Below, in pieces: positions 41,715 through 50,943 of a DNA stretch of 64,000 nucleotides. The DNA is taken from assembly GCF_016735595.1 (NCBI RefSeq), contig NZ_JAERRB010000003.1, positions 361,401 through 425,400 of the forward strand, written 5' to 3'. Position numbers and translations under genes: made by a program. Each line of letters starts with the position of its first letter. The first letter of the stretch is position 1. This stretch comes from Chryseolinea lacunae. GTDB taxonomy: Bacteria; Bacteroidota; Bacteroidia; Cytophagales; Cyclobacteriaceae. Below the pieces are notes generated by a model. It ran no database searches. It was not told the DNA's origin and worked only from the letters and a program-made list of their open reading frames with translations.

Positions 41715-43028
41715 ATGACGAAATTTTTTCTCAGCCTGGCCGGCGCTCTCCTTGCGCTTACAACGATTGCACAGGTCAATCCGAAGCTGCAAGCTAAAGT
41801 AGAAGAGCAGGCCAAGCAACTGGAGCCCAAACTTATTGAGTGGCGCCGCCACTTCCATCAATATCCCGAGCTGTCTGATCACGAAGTGAAAACCGCCGCC
41901 TATATCGCCGAGCATCTCAAAAAGCTGGGCATTGAAGTGCAAACCGGCGTGGCCCGCACCGGTGTGGTGGGTCTGTTGAAAGGACCCAAGCCCGGCCCTG
42001 TCATTGCCCTGCGCGCCGACATGGATGCGCTGCCCGTGACCGAGCGCAACAGCCTACCATTCGCCTCAAAAGAAAAAACCATTTTTAACGGACAGGAAAC
42101 CGGCGTGATGCATGCCTGCGGGCACGACACCCACGTGGCCGTGTTGATGGCCGTGGCCGAAATTTTGTCGCAAAACAAAAGTGAACTGAAAGGCACTATC
42201 AAGTTCATCTTTCAGCCTGCCGAAGAAGGATCTGTTCCCGGCGAAACAGGCGGTGCCGACCTCATGGTGCGCGAAGGCGTGCTCGACAATCCGAAAGTGG
42301 ATGTCATTTTCGGCATGCACATTCAATCCATTTCTCCCCTAGGAAAAATTACCTACCGGCCCGCCGGCATGATGGCTGCGTCCGACTGGTTCACCATCAA
42401 AGTGAAGGGACGTCAGTCGCACGGTGCGGCACCCTGGATGGGCATCGACCCCATTGTGGTGAGTGCGCAAATTGTGAATGGCCTTCAAACCATCATCAGC
42501 CGCCAGACCGATCTCACAAAAGAAGCAGCGGTAATCACCGTCGGAAAATTCCAGGCGGGTGTGCGCGAAAATATTATCCCGGAAGAAGCCGTTCTCTCCG
42601 GCACCATCCGCACACTGGATGTTGACATGCAAAAACTTATTCATGAAAAAATAAAACTCACGGCCACCAAAATTGCCGAGAGCGCCGGTGCCACCGCCGA
42701 CGTGACCATCGAAAACAAAACACCCGTCACCTTCAACAACATTGCGCTTACGGAGAAGATGGTGGCCAGTCTTCAAAGAGCAGCGGGTGCGGCCAACGTG
42801 GCCAGCATTCATGCCGTGACCGGCGCCGAAGATTTTGGATTCTATCAACAGAAAATTCCGGGCTTCTTCTTTTTTGTGGGTGCTATGCCTCCCGACCAGG
42901 ACCCTAACAAAGTGCCAGCCCACCACACTCCCGATTTCATGATCGACGAACGCGGCATGCTCACCGGGCTGAAAGCGATGTTGAATGTGACGCTCGACTA
43001 TATGAATATGCCTGCGGCCAAGAAGTAG
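41715..43028 (+). CDS. M20-family amidohydrolase, exported
   Basis: A 437-residue zinc-dependent amidohydrolase of the hippurate/IAA-amino-acid hydrolase type. Signal peptide MTKFFLSLAGALLALTTIAQ. Seen: EWRRHFHQYPELSDHEVKTA, VIALRADMDALPVTE (metal Asp), GVMHACGHDTHVAVLMAVAE (His ligands), KFIFQPAEEG (Glu pair), dimerisation domain HGAAPWMGIDPIVVSAQIV, and AVTGAEDFGFYQQKIPGFFF with the final HHTPDF. ATG at 41715 begins the signal peptide. It is divergent from the Rieske gene and followed by a terminator. Confidence 0.94.
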   Translation: MTKFFLSLAGALLALTTIAQVNPKLQAKVEEQAKQLEPKLIEWRRHFHQYPELSDHEVKTAAYIAEHLKKLGIEVQTGVARTGVVGLLKGPKPGPVIALRADMDALPVTERNSLPFASKEKTIFNGQETGVMHACGHDTHVAVLMAVAEILSQNKSELKGTIKFIFQPAEEGSVPGETGGADLMVREGVLDNPKVDVIFGMHIQSISPLGKITYRPAGMMAASDWFTIKVKGRQSHGAAPWMGIDPIVVSAQIVNGLQTIISRQTDLTKEAAVITVGKFQAGVRENIIPEEAVLSGTIRTLDVDMQKLIHEKIKLTATKIAESAGATADVTIENKTPVTFNNIALTEKMVASLQRAAGAANVASIHAVTGAEDFGFYQQKIPGFFFFVGAMPPDQDPNKVPAHHTPDFMIDERGMLTGLKAMLNVTLDYMNMPAAKK

Positions 43029-43053
43029 TTATTTGAGCAAATCATTCCCCTAC

Positions 43054-43091
43054 AATCCATCTCTTGCTTTGACAGGAGATGGATTTTTTAT
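43054..43091. terminator. Bidirectional terminator between the M20 and GNAT genes
   Basis: Stem AATCCATCTC (43054-43063) / GAGATGGATT (43076-43085), 12-nt loop, followed by T6 on the plus strand. Confidence 0.8.
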
Positions 43092-43594
43092 TTTGCAATT
43101 GCAGGCTTTTGAAGGTCCAGTTGGTAGAAGGTGTCGCATGCAAAGTGGCCGGTGTTTCCCAGTGGCCCCGGAATTTTCAGGAAGCCGTTTCGTTCGTAGA
43201 GTTTCATGGCGCCCTTCATGGTGTTGAATGTTTCGAGGTAGCAATAGCGAAAGCCTACGGTCCGTGCTGCGTCGATGCAGGCCAGCAAAACATTCTGGCC
43301 CCAGCCCTGCCCGCGGCCCGCGGGAAGAAAATACATCTTCTTCAATTCGCATGTGTCGGCGTTTCCTCCGGCCAGCGGGGCAATGCCTCCGCCGCCCACC
43401 ACGGCCTTGTTCGCCACACAAACAAAGTAGGCACAGCGGGGTTTCGAATAGGCCTCCGTCATGTTGTCTACTTCGGGATCGTGAATGGCAAAGCCTGCGC
43501 CGCCCGCACCAAACTCGGGCATTACCGTTCGGATAACCTTTGCCATAGCCACATCATCGTCGCGCCGTATGGGTCGTATTGCTATGTCTATCAT
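43088..43594 (-). CDS. GNAT-family N-acetyltransferase
   Basis: 168 residues. The acetyl-CoA binding core is visible: ELKKMYFLPAGRGQGWGQNVL (the R/Q-x-x-G-x-G/A loop) followed by a helix ACIDAARTVGFRYCYLETF, and the last part AMKLYERNGFLKIPGPLG. The start MIDIAIRPIRRDDDVAMAKV is typical, so ATG at 43594 is chosen over one at 43642. The substrate is unknown. It is divergent from the S9 peptidase gene (60 bp) and convergent with the M20 gene. Confidence 0.92.
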   Translation of the reverse strand: MIDIAIRPIRRDDDVAMAKVIRTVMPEFGAGGAGFAIHDPEVDNMTEAYSKPRCAYFVCVANKAVVGGGGIAPLAGGNADTCELKKMYFLPAGRGQGWGQNVLLACIDAARTVGFRYCYLETFNTMKGAMKLYERNGFLKIPGPLGNTGHFACDTFYQLDLQKPAIAK

Positions 43595-43654
43595 TCGTGT
43601 AAAAATTAGTTTGAAAATATTCCTTTGCATTATCTTGGCCAAAAATAAGTCTCC

Positions 43655-46018
43655 ATGTTTCGCCTAACCCTGTTCCTGCTGTTTGCAGCGTTCGCTGCAA
43701 CCGGGCAATCTACGCTCGATAAACTCACCGTCGAAAAAATTATGCGCGACCCCAAGTGGATCGGCATCGCTCCCTCGGCCGTCAATTGGTCGCCCGACAG
43801 CAAAACAATCTACTTCAACTGGAATCCGGAAAATGCTCTGGCCGATTCCCTGTATTCCGTGACCCTCCAAAACCTGACACCCCACAAGACCTCGCGCGCC
43901 GAACGCATAAACCTGCCCGCCTTTGGTGGAAAGTTTAACAAGGGCAATACCCGCTATGCCTACGAAAAAAACGGCGACATCTTTTTGCTCACCGTGGCCA
44001 CCGGCAAAACGATTCAGATTTCGAACACCGTGCAACGCGAATTTTCGCCCGTGTTCTCGGGCAACGAAAAAGAAATCCTGTTCAATGCCGGTCTCAACAC
44101 CTTCAGCTGGTCTATTGAAACCGGCACTTTCACGCAACTCACCGACTTCAAAGAAGGAAAGAAGAACACGCCCACCTATACCGACCAGGACAAATGGCTG
44201 CGGCAAGATCAGCTTGCTTATTTCGAGGTGTTGAAAGAACGCGACACCAAACGCCAGCTCAATCTCAAAAATCAAAAAGCCCAGGAACCAAAGCGACCCA
44301 AGAAGATCTATCTCGACGACAAAACCGCCGACCTTGTGCAGGTGAGTCCCGATGGAAAATTTGTTACCTATCGCATCACCAAAGCCGCCAACCCAAAGAG
44401 CAGCATTGTTCCAAACTATGTGACAACGTCGGGGTTCACGGAAGATATTTTTGCGCGTCCAAAAGTAGGCGCGCCACTTAACGCTTCCGACTTCTACGTC
44501 TACAATGTTGCCGGAGACACTGTGCTTCAGGTGAAAATGGATGACCTGCCCGGATTGAAAGACACGTTGACCTTTGCAAAAGACTATCCCCAAAAAGAAA
44601 AAGACAAGGAAAGCGATAAGGAAAAGAAATCAAAGTCTGCCCCACAACGCGCGGTGAGCGTGGCAAACGTGAGCTGGTCTGACGATGGAAAACACTGCGT
44701 GGTGGTGATCAACTCGCTTGACTATAAAGACCGCTGGATCACATTGCTCGATCCGGCCACTCAAAAACTCACCGTGCTTTCGCGCGAACACGACGAAGCA
44801 TGGATCAGCGGAACAGGCTTTGGCAATTTCGCTATGGGCTGGACGGTCGACAACCAGCTTTGGTTTGTGTCTGAAACGTCGGGCTATTTTCATTTGTACA
44901 CGCTCGACGTCACTACCAAAACAAAAAAGGCGCTCACCTCCGGAGCCTTCGAAGTGCAGCAAGTAGTGCTCTCGGCTAACAAGAAATTTTTCTACCTCAT
45001 CACCAACGAAGTTCACCCCGGCGAGAAACAACTCTATCGTCTTGCCGCCACCGGCGGAAAACCCGAACGCCTCACCTCGCTGGTGGGAGCCTACGAAATG
45101 TTTCTCTCGCCCGACGAAAAACAAATTGCATTGCGCTATTCCTATAGCAACAAGCCCTGGGAATTGTTTGTGATGGAAAACAAACCCGGTGCAAAACCAC
45201 GTCAGATCACACAGTCGCTTAGCGCCGAATTTAAATCCTATCCTTGGCGCGACCCCGAGCTTGTGACCGTGAAGGCGCGCGATGCAAAAGACATTTATGC
45301 GCGACTCTACAAACCCAAGAATCCCAACGGTGCGGCTGTGGTGTTTGTGCACGGCGCGGGCTATCTTCAGAATGCACACAAATGGTGGAGCAGCTATTTC
45401 CGCGAATACATGTTTCACAACCTGCTCACCGACCTGGGCTATACCGTGCTCGACATGGACTATCGCGCTAGCGCAGGCTATGGCCGCGATTGGCGCACCG
45501 GCATCTATCGACACATGGGTGGAAAAGATCTTACAGACAATCTTGATGGTGCAAAGTTCCTCGTAGACCAGCACGGCGTCGATCCAAAACGGATTGGTGT
45601 CTACGGCGGGTCCTATGGCGGGTTCATCACCCTAATGGCCATGTTCACCACACCCGATGTGTTTGCCGCCGGAGCGGCATTGCGGCCGGTAACAGACTGG
45701 GCACACTACAATCAGCCCTACACCGGCAGCATTCTGAACCTGCCTCAAAACGACAGCCTGGCCTATGCAAAAAGTTCGCCCCTCTATCATGCCCAAGGGT
45801 TGAAAGGCTCGCTTCTCATTTGCCACGGCATGGTGGATGTGAACGTGCATTTTCAGGATGCCGTGCGCCTCACGCAACGGCTCATCGAGTTGGGCAAAGA
45901 CAATTGGGAACTGGCCGTCTATCCGATGGAAGACCACGGCTTTGTGGAGCCCAGCAGCTGGAAAGACGAATACAAGCGCATTCTGAAATTGTTCGAAACA
46001 AATTTGAAGAAGCCCTAG
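43655..46018 (+). CDS. S9-family (DPP IV/prolyl oligopeptidase-like) secreted peptidase
   Basis: 787 residues. Signal peptide MFRLTLFLLFAAFAATGQ. A beta-propeller-type N-terminal half (about 40-510, with WSPDSKTIYFNW, VSPDGKFVTYRI and LSPDEKQIALRY blades) is followed by an alpha/beta hydrolase domain. The triad is visible: S653 in GVYGGSYGGFITL, D728 in GMVDVNVHFQDAV and H761 in PMEDHGFVEPSSW. A Lys/Glu-rich stretch near 305-330 interrupts a propeller blade. Releases N-terminal dipeptides in characterised relatives. Periplasmic or outer-membrane associated. Confidence 0.95.
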   Translation: MFRLTLFLLFAAFAATGQSTLDKLTVEKIMRDPKWIGIAPSAVNWSPDSKTIYFNWNPENALADSLYSVTLQNLTPHKTSRAERINLPAFGGKFNKGNTRYAYEKNGDIFLLTVATGKTIQISNTVQREFSPVFSGNEKEILFNAGLNTFSWSIETGTFTQLTDFKEGKKNTPTYTDQDKWLRQDQLAYFEVLKERDTKRQLNLKNQKAQEPKRPKKIYLDDKTADLVQVSPDGKFVTYRITKAANPKSSIVPNYVTTSGFTEDIFARPKVGAPLNASDFYVYNVAGDTVLQVKMDDLPGLKDTLTFAKDYPQKEKDKESDKEKKSKSAPQRAVSVANVSWSDDGKHCVVVINSLDYKDRWITLLDPATQKLTVLSREHDEAWISGTGFGNFAMGWTVDNQLWFVSETSGYFHLYTLDVTTKTKKALTSGAFEVQQVVLSANKKFFYLITNEVHPGEKQLYRLAATGGKPERLTSLVGAYEMFLSPDEKQIALRYSYSNKPWELFVMENKPGAKPRQITQSLSAEFKSYPWRDPELVTVKARDAKDIYARLYKPKNPNGAAVVFVHGAGYLQNAHKWWSSYFREYMFHNLLTDLGYTVLDMDYRASAGYGRDWRTGIYRHMGGKDLTDNLDGAKFLVDQHGVDPKRIGVYGGSYGGFITLMAMFTTPDVFAAGAALRPVTDWAHYNQPYTGSILNLPQNDSLAYAKSSPLYHAQGLKGSLLICHGMVDVNVHFQDAVRLTQRLIELGKDNWELAVYPMEDHGFVEPSSWKDEYKRILKLFETNLKKP

Positions 46019-46022
46019 TGTG

Positions 46023-46205
46023 CTAGCGCCGTGCCTCGCACACGTCGAGGTCTTGTTGCAACATCTTGTTTTCTGTGCGCGCTTTGTGAAGTTCTTTCGC
46101 CAGGGCGTCGCGGCTGCGCGTGATGAGAAAGATCTCGGCGATCAAGATTGTGATGAGTAAGATCACAACAACACGCAAAAGAGTTCGGGTAGATGTGGGG
46201 TTCAT
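46023..46205 (-). CDS. Small single-pass membrane protein with coiled coil
   Basis: 60 residues from ATG at 46205: MNPTSTRTLLRVVVILLITI, one transmembrane helix (about 9-28), then a charged coiled-coil helix SRDALAKELHKARTENKMLQ ending near DVCEARR. It resembles a DivIC/FtsL-like short bitopic layout only in shape, and no family is assigned. It is convergent with the S9 gene, with stops 4 bp apart, and lies downstream of the SNF2 gene. ATG at 46241 is less likely. Confidence 0.5.
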   Translation of the reverse strand: MNPTSTRTLLRVVVILLITILIAEIFLITRSRDALAKELHKARTENKMLQQDLDVCEARR

Positions 46206-46323
46206 GTTTCGGGGTGCAGAAAATGCCGGAGGCCGACGCATCGTTCGGCAAGAGCAAGTATAAAGCGGACCACTGAAACAGGATTGCAGTGAAAAATGGG
46301 ATCAAAAAATTTGAACGAGTGGC

Positions 46324-49242
46324 TTATCCAAACAGGAACTCCACGTCTTCGCGCGAAAGATTTTTCACGAAGCCCGAATCTTCCTGGATAAGATCGTCGG
46401 CCAGCATCTTTTTCCGTTCCTGCAACTGGAGAATTTTTTCCTCCACCGTGTCTTTGCAAATCATTTTATAGGCAAACACTTTGCGCGTCTGGCCAATGCG
46501 GTGTGCGCGGTCAATGGCCTGTTGCTCGGCCGCGGGGTTCCACCAGGGGTCAACGAGATAAACATAGTCGGCCACAGTGAGGTTGAGCCCCACACCGCCG
46601 GCTTTCAGCGAAATGAGGAAGGCTTTGATGTTGGTGTCTTGTGTGAACTTTTCAACCTCATCTTTCCGCTTGTTCAGCGGCGTGCTTCCGTCGAGGTAGC
46701 AATAGGTGATGCCCGACGCGTCAAATTCGTCGCGGATCAGGTGTAGCATTTCTGTGAATTGCGAGAAGATGAGGAACTTGTGATCGCCGGCGTTCTCGCG
46801 CATCTCGCGGGTGAGTTCTTCAATTTTCACCGAAGGTTTCACCACCGCGTCTTCCGTTTTTTCTACCAGCGCGGGGTGGTCGCAAATCTGTCTTAATCGC
46901 AGCAGACCTTCCAGCACATACATGCCCGATTTGCCCATGCCCTCTTCGTCTATTTTTTTCATCAACGCGCTCTTATAGCGATCGCGATAGTCGTTGTAGA
47001 TGCGGCGTTGTTCGTTGTCCATCGTGCACCACTGCACCATCACGGTTTTGTCGGGAAGGTCTTTGGCCACCTGCTCTTTGGTGCGCCGCAGCGTGAACGG
47101 GTGAATCAGTTTCTTCAGGTGTTGCGTCTTCTCTTTGTTTCCTTGCTTGTCGATGGGTGTAGCAAACTCGCGGTTAAAAAATTCGCGCGAGCCCAGCAGC
47201 CCGGGGTTCAGGAAGTTGAACTGTGCAAAAAGATCGGACGTGTTGTTTTGAATGGGTGTTCCGCTCAGGATCACACGGTTCACCGCATGAAGCTGCACAA
47301 TGGCTTTTGTGACACGAGCATCCGGGTTTTTGATAGCCTGACTTTCGTCGAGAATAACGTATTGCCAGAGAAACTCCTTCAGTTCTTCCAGGTCGTTGCG
47401 CACCACGCCATAGGTGGTCAACACAACATCGTAGTCTGCAAAATGTGTTTCGGTGAAGGTGCGTTGCAAACCATAGTGTGTATAGAATTTCAGCGACGGA
47501 CAAAACTTCTGCAATTCGTTTTCCCAGTTAAAAATCAGCGACGTGGGACACACCACCAGTTGTGTGCTGCCAGGATATTTCTCTTTCACGTATTGCAGAA
47601 AGGAAATGGTTTGTAAGGTTTTTCCAAGCCCCATGTCGTCGGCCAAGCATCCACCCCAACCCAGCTCGTCAAGCGCCTGTAGCCAGTGAAAACCCGATTG
47701 CTGATAGGGACGCAGCGATGCTTTTATCTCCGTAGAAAGCGCTGTCTTCTGGATGTTGTCGTAGTCCAGCAGCTTGCGCTTGCGGGCTTCGATATCTTGC
47801 TGCACGGTTTTGTCGTCGATCTTGTCGAGGATGTCCTCCATCAGCGTATAGTGCAGCTTGCTCACACGCAACGTGCCGTTGTCTTCCGAACCTGTGCGCA
47901 GTAACAAACTATATTGTCCAATCCATTCTTCCGGAATGTGACCCAGCGTGCCGTCTTCCAGCATAATGGTGTCTTGCCGGTTCAAAATGGCGTGACGAAT
48001 TTCTTTTAGGCTCACCAGGTGTTCGCCCCATTGAATGGTTACTTTCAGTTCGAACCAGTCGGGTTGCACACCCACGGCAATCGTAAACTTCGGAATTTGT
48101 GTGGTGTATCTGAACTTCTTTAGCTCGTGCAAGCCATGAACGCCATAGCCCTGGTCGGCCACCTTGCGCATCATGGTGATGAACCAGCCTCGCTTCATCA
48201 CTTCGTCGAACGGCAGGTAATAGTAAGGATTGTTGCGTTGGTTCTTGAAAGAGTTGTGCAGCGTGCGCAGATACTCGTATAGTTTTTTCTCTTCGTCTTT
48301 GTTGCGCTGTATGATTTTGATGGCATCGCCTTCCTCTTTCACCAGATAGGGTTCTTCGCTATAATCCACGTCGGTTTCGTCGTACGAAAACTGCGGGCGG
48401 ATCATGAGGTTGCTTTCGTTGAGCTCGCTCAGAAAAACGCCGGGCTGTTGTTCGAGCGATGTGATGGCGATGTTCAGCTTTTCGCTGATGGTCACATTAT
48501 AGTGCTGCATCCACGGCGTGATGTATTTCAACACCACTTCTTTTTTTATCGACAGCGGGAAGATGAGCGGTCCTTTCTTGAACATGTCTATCCACGCCAG
48601 CATGCGCGCATCGGTGGGCAGATAGAGCAGGCCGTCTTTCTCGAGCATGAAGCCGCCCAGCAGGTTGATGTCGGCCACGCGTCCATCGAGGGTGAGCACG
48701 AGATTCAACACGATGCTGTCGCCTTTGCGATCGGCGGTGAAGCGAATGGCCACGTCTTTGCCAAGCTTCACAAATTGTTGTTGTGTGTTGTTGAAGCGAC
48801 CGGCTTTGTGAATAAGCAAGTTGGGCCAGTCGTTCAATGCAGGCCAGAGTTTCTCCAACAGGTCGCGATAATGTTTGCGCAGGTTCAGCAGCTCCTTGGC
48901 CGACACGTGCGCCCACGATCCTGAATGATTGCGGAGAAAACGATTGCCGGTGTTGGTCATCCAATCCAAAAGATTGTTGTCCGAAAAAGCCAGGAAGTCT
49001 TTGTAGAGGCTGTCGCTCAGCGGCTGCAGGTTAGCGAGGGCAATGTCTGACTGAAGCGACACACGGCGATATTCCGTGCCCACGTTTCGTTTAAAGATCA
49101 ACACAGGCTCCAGATCGAACCGTGTGGATTTGCCGGATGCGAAGTTGAATAAAAAACCGATTTCATAGTCAATCACGGTCCCCTTTGGCAAGGTGGGTCG
49201 GGCGGCCACTTTGGGCTTGGGCAATTCTTCGTCAAAAAGCAT
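46324..49242 (-). CDS. SNF2/RapA-like DEAD/DEAH-box helicase-type ATPase
   Basis: About 972 residues. The N-terminal 500 residues are a family-specific region with no clear domain. The Swi2/Snf2 motor follows: motif I LADDMGLGKTLQTISFL, Ia VCPTSLIFNWENEL, II ILDESQAIKN, III ILSGTPIQNN, then helicase C-terminal LIFSQFTEMLHLIRDEFD, SLKAGGVGLNLTVADYVYLV and DPWWNPAAEQQAIDRAHRIG. ATG at 49242 is chosen over a TTG at 49290, because that TTG is the -33 element of an exact promoter. Probably remodels DNA- or RNA-polymerase-bound complexes. Full length; no partner gene nearby. Confidence 0.94.
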   Translation of the reverse strand: MLFDEELPKPKVAARPTLPKGTVIDYEIGFLFNFASGKSTRFDLEPVLIFKRNVGTEYRRVSLQSDIALANLQPLSDSLYKDFLAFSDNNLLDWMTNTGNRFLRNHSGSWAHVSAKELLNLRKHYRDLLEKLWPALNDWPNLLIHKAGRFNNTQQQFVKLGKDVAIRFTADRKGDSIVLNLVLTLDGRVADINLLGGFMLEKDGLLYLPTDARMLAWIDMFKKGPLIFPLSIKKEVVLKYITPWMQHYNVTISEKLNIAITSLEQQPGVFLSELNESNLMIRPQFSYDETDVDYSEEPYLVKEEGDAIKIIQRNKDEEKKLYEYLRTLHNSFKNQRNNPYYYLPFDEVMKRGWFITMMRKVADQGYGVHGLHELKKFRYTTQIPKFTIAVGVQPDWFELKVTIQWGEHLVSLKEIRHAILNRQDTIMLEDGTLGHIPEEWIGQYSLLLRTGSEDNGTLRVSKLHYTLMEDILDKIDDKTVQQDIEARKRKLLDYDNIQKTALSTEIKASLRPYQQSGFHWLQALDELGWGGCLADDMGLGKTLQTISFLQYVKEKYPGSTQLVVCPTSLIFNWENELQKFCPSLKFYTHYGLQRTFTETHFADYDVVLTTYGVVRNDLEELKEFLWQYVILDESQAIKNPDARVTKAIVQLHAVNRVILSGTPIQNNTSDLFAQFNFLNPGLLGSREFFNREFATPIDKQGNKEKTQHLKKLIHPFTLRRTKEQVAKDLPDKTVMVQWCTMDNEQRRIYNDYRDRYKSALMKKIDEEGMGKSGMYVLEGLLRLRQICDHPALVEKTEDAVVKPSVKIEELTREMRENAGDHKFLIFSQFTEMLHLIRDEFDASGITYCYLDGSTPLNKRKDEVEKFTQDTNIKAFLISLKAGGVGLNLTVADYVYLVDPWWNPAAEQQAIDRAHRIGQTRKVFAYKMICKDTVEEKILQLQERKKMLADDLIQEDSGFVKNLSREDVEFLFG

Positions 49243-49261
49243 CCTGTCTGGTTCTTGCGCG

Positions 49262-49290
49262 CAAATATAACAATCTACCGTGTGGCGCAA
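49262..49290 (-). promoter_or_regulatory. Promoter of the SNF2 gene (TTG-N18-TATATTTG)
   Basis: On the minus strand, TTG at 49288-49290, an 18-bp spacer, and TATATTTG (exact TAnnTTTG) at 49262-49269, about 20 bp before ATG at 49242. The best promoter match in the window. Confidence 0.65.
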
Positions 49291-49581
49291 GAACGAAAGG
49301 CTATTGCCTATGATTTTGGGCTGCCAAAGCTATTTTTATGCGTGCAATGGATGGAATATTTTTTCAGAGCAGATTGACAAATTTTTTTAACGGTGAATAA
49401 TATTTTATGTGCAATGGTCTACGGCACAATCGTTGGAAAATTTAAAAACAAATTACCTCCAACGGTAGACCAGAAACGCCAGCAACCGATCGACTTTTGC
49501 CGGCCAAGTTAAATCGCACCACTGCACCAAATTTGCAGTGACAGGAAGAGTTGTTTCGTGAAATAAATTTATTGGTGTTTT
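49291..49581. other. AT-rich intergenic region with two inverted repeats
   Basis: Between the end of hutF and the SNF2 promoter. An interrupted inverted repeat joins TGGTCTAC / GTAGACCA (49415-49422, 49465-49472) and CGTTGGA / TCCAACG (49431-49437, 49458-49464), 15 bp paired with an 8-nt bulge on one side. A second stem CACTGCA / TGCAGTG (49520-49526, 49534-49540) is near. Neither has a T-run. No open frame with coding character was seen. Confidence 0.5.
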
Positions 49582-50943
49582 TTACCGTAGAAGTTTTTTC
49601 ATCGCGGCTTTGAAGCCGGGCCGTATAACATCTGCGGCAGCGTGCGCCTGGTTCTTCACCACCCATTTTCCATTCACCAACGTGCCCAGCAACGCGCCAC
49701 TGTCGGCCGTGTAGAGCAGCGAAGGCAACAGGTGTTGCGGCAGACGTGCCAGAAACGGATTGGCAGCATCGAACACCACGGCGTCGAACGGCATTTGCAA
49801 CGCAAAAAATTGTGATGCTGCATCCGTAGACATGGCGCGTCTTCCACCAGTGAGTGTTTTGGTGAACAGGGTTTGCGCGCCATCGTCAAATGTGTTGCGC
49901 TGGTGTGTGGTGAACCGTTGCGCATAGTCAAGCCAACGCAAATCTTCTAACGGGTTCAGACTGATGTGACTGTCGGTTCCGATCGAAAAATTGCCGCCAG
50001 CCTTCGCATAGTCTGTGAGCCTGAAAATGCCATCGCCCAGATTTCCTTCTGTGCCCGGACAAAGCACCGCGTGTGCACCCGAATTTGCCAACGCCGACAT
50101 TTCAGCATCGGTCATGTGCGTGCAGTGCACAATGTGAAACCGATTGTTTACGGGAAGGTTGTCGGTGAGCCATTGCACCGGTCGTGTTTTCAGATAAGCT
50201 TCACAGTCGGCAACCTCTTTCAATTGCTCCGCGGCATGCAGGTGAAATGGAATATTGGTGGGGCCATCGCTGAACGTGGCAATCACATCGCGCGCTTCCA
50301 CTGCGCGAAGCGAATGAACGCCAAAGCCCAGGCGCGCATCGTCATAGTTCAATACCGCGGCTGACGAGTCGTCGAGCAGGTGAAGGTAGTCGTCGAGGGT
50401 GCGCGAAATAAATCGTCGCTGGCGCGGCTGTGGATCTTCGCCAAAATTTCCCTTCTGATAAAACACTGGGACCAGTGTTATTTTTATGCCCGCCGTTTTT
50501 GCTGCAGCCACCAGACGTTCGCCTGTTTCTGCCCAGTTGGCATAGGGCTTTCCATCGGTATCGTGGTGCAGGTAGTGGAACTCTGCCACGCTGGTGTAGC
50601 CGCGGCGAAGCATTTCGGCATAGAGCATTGCAGCCACCGCTTCAATCTGGTCGGGATCGAGACTGAGCGCGCATTTATACATGGCTTCGCGCCAGCTCCA
50701 GAAATCGTCGCGTGTGCCGGGCGCGTGTTGTTCGGCCATGCCGGCCATGGCAAACTGAAATGCATGCGAATGTGCATTTTGAAAACCTGGAATGGCATAG
50801 CCACTCACGGCCTCATAGGCCACCACTTCGGCAGGAGGCTGGTTCGACAAATACTGCACGCATCCTTTTTCGTCAACGCCCACAAAGGCGGGAACAAGCC
50901 ACTGGTTTTCCTGCAACAGGCCTTTGAATTTATAATACTTCAT
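49582..50943 (-). CDS. hutF: Formimidoylglutamate deiminase
   Basis: 453 residues, amidohydrolase superfamily. Converts N-formimidoyl-L-glutamate to N-formyl-L-glutamate and ammonia, the first step of the two-enzyme (Pseudomonas-type) end of histidine breakdown. Seen: GFQNAHSHAFQFAMAGMAE (HxH metal site), HLHAAEQLKEVADC, HIVHCTHMTDAEMSALANSG, LCPGTEGNLGDGIF and FSIGTDSHISLNPLEDLRWL (final metal Asp). Length and motifs fit HutF. It overlaps hutG by 4 bp (ATGA), the natural partner. hutH, hutU and hutI are not in the window. Confidence 0.93.
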   Translation of the reverse strand: MKYYKFKGLLQENQWLVPAFVGVDEKGCVQYLSNQPPAEVVAYEAVSGYAIPGFQNAHSHAFQFAMAGMAEQHAPGTRDDFWSWREAMYKCALSLDPDQIEAVAAMLYAEMLRRGYTSVAEFHYLHHDTDGKPYANWAETGERLVAAAKTAGIKITLVPVFYQKGNFGEDPQPRQRRFISRTLDDYLHLLDDSSAAVLNYDDARLGFGVHSLRAVEARDVIATFSDGPTNIPFHLHAAEQLKEVADCEAYLKTRPVQWLTDNLPVNNRFHIVHCTHMTDAEMSALANSGAHAVLCPGTEGNLGDGIFRLTDYAKAGGNFSIGTDSHISLNPLEDLRWLDYAQRFTTHQRNTFDDGAQTLFTKTLTGGRRAMSTDAASQFFALQMPFDAVVFDAANPFLARLPQHLLPSLLYTADSGALLGTLVNGKWVVKNQAHAAADVIRPGFKAAMKKLLR

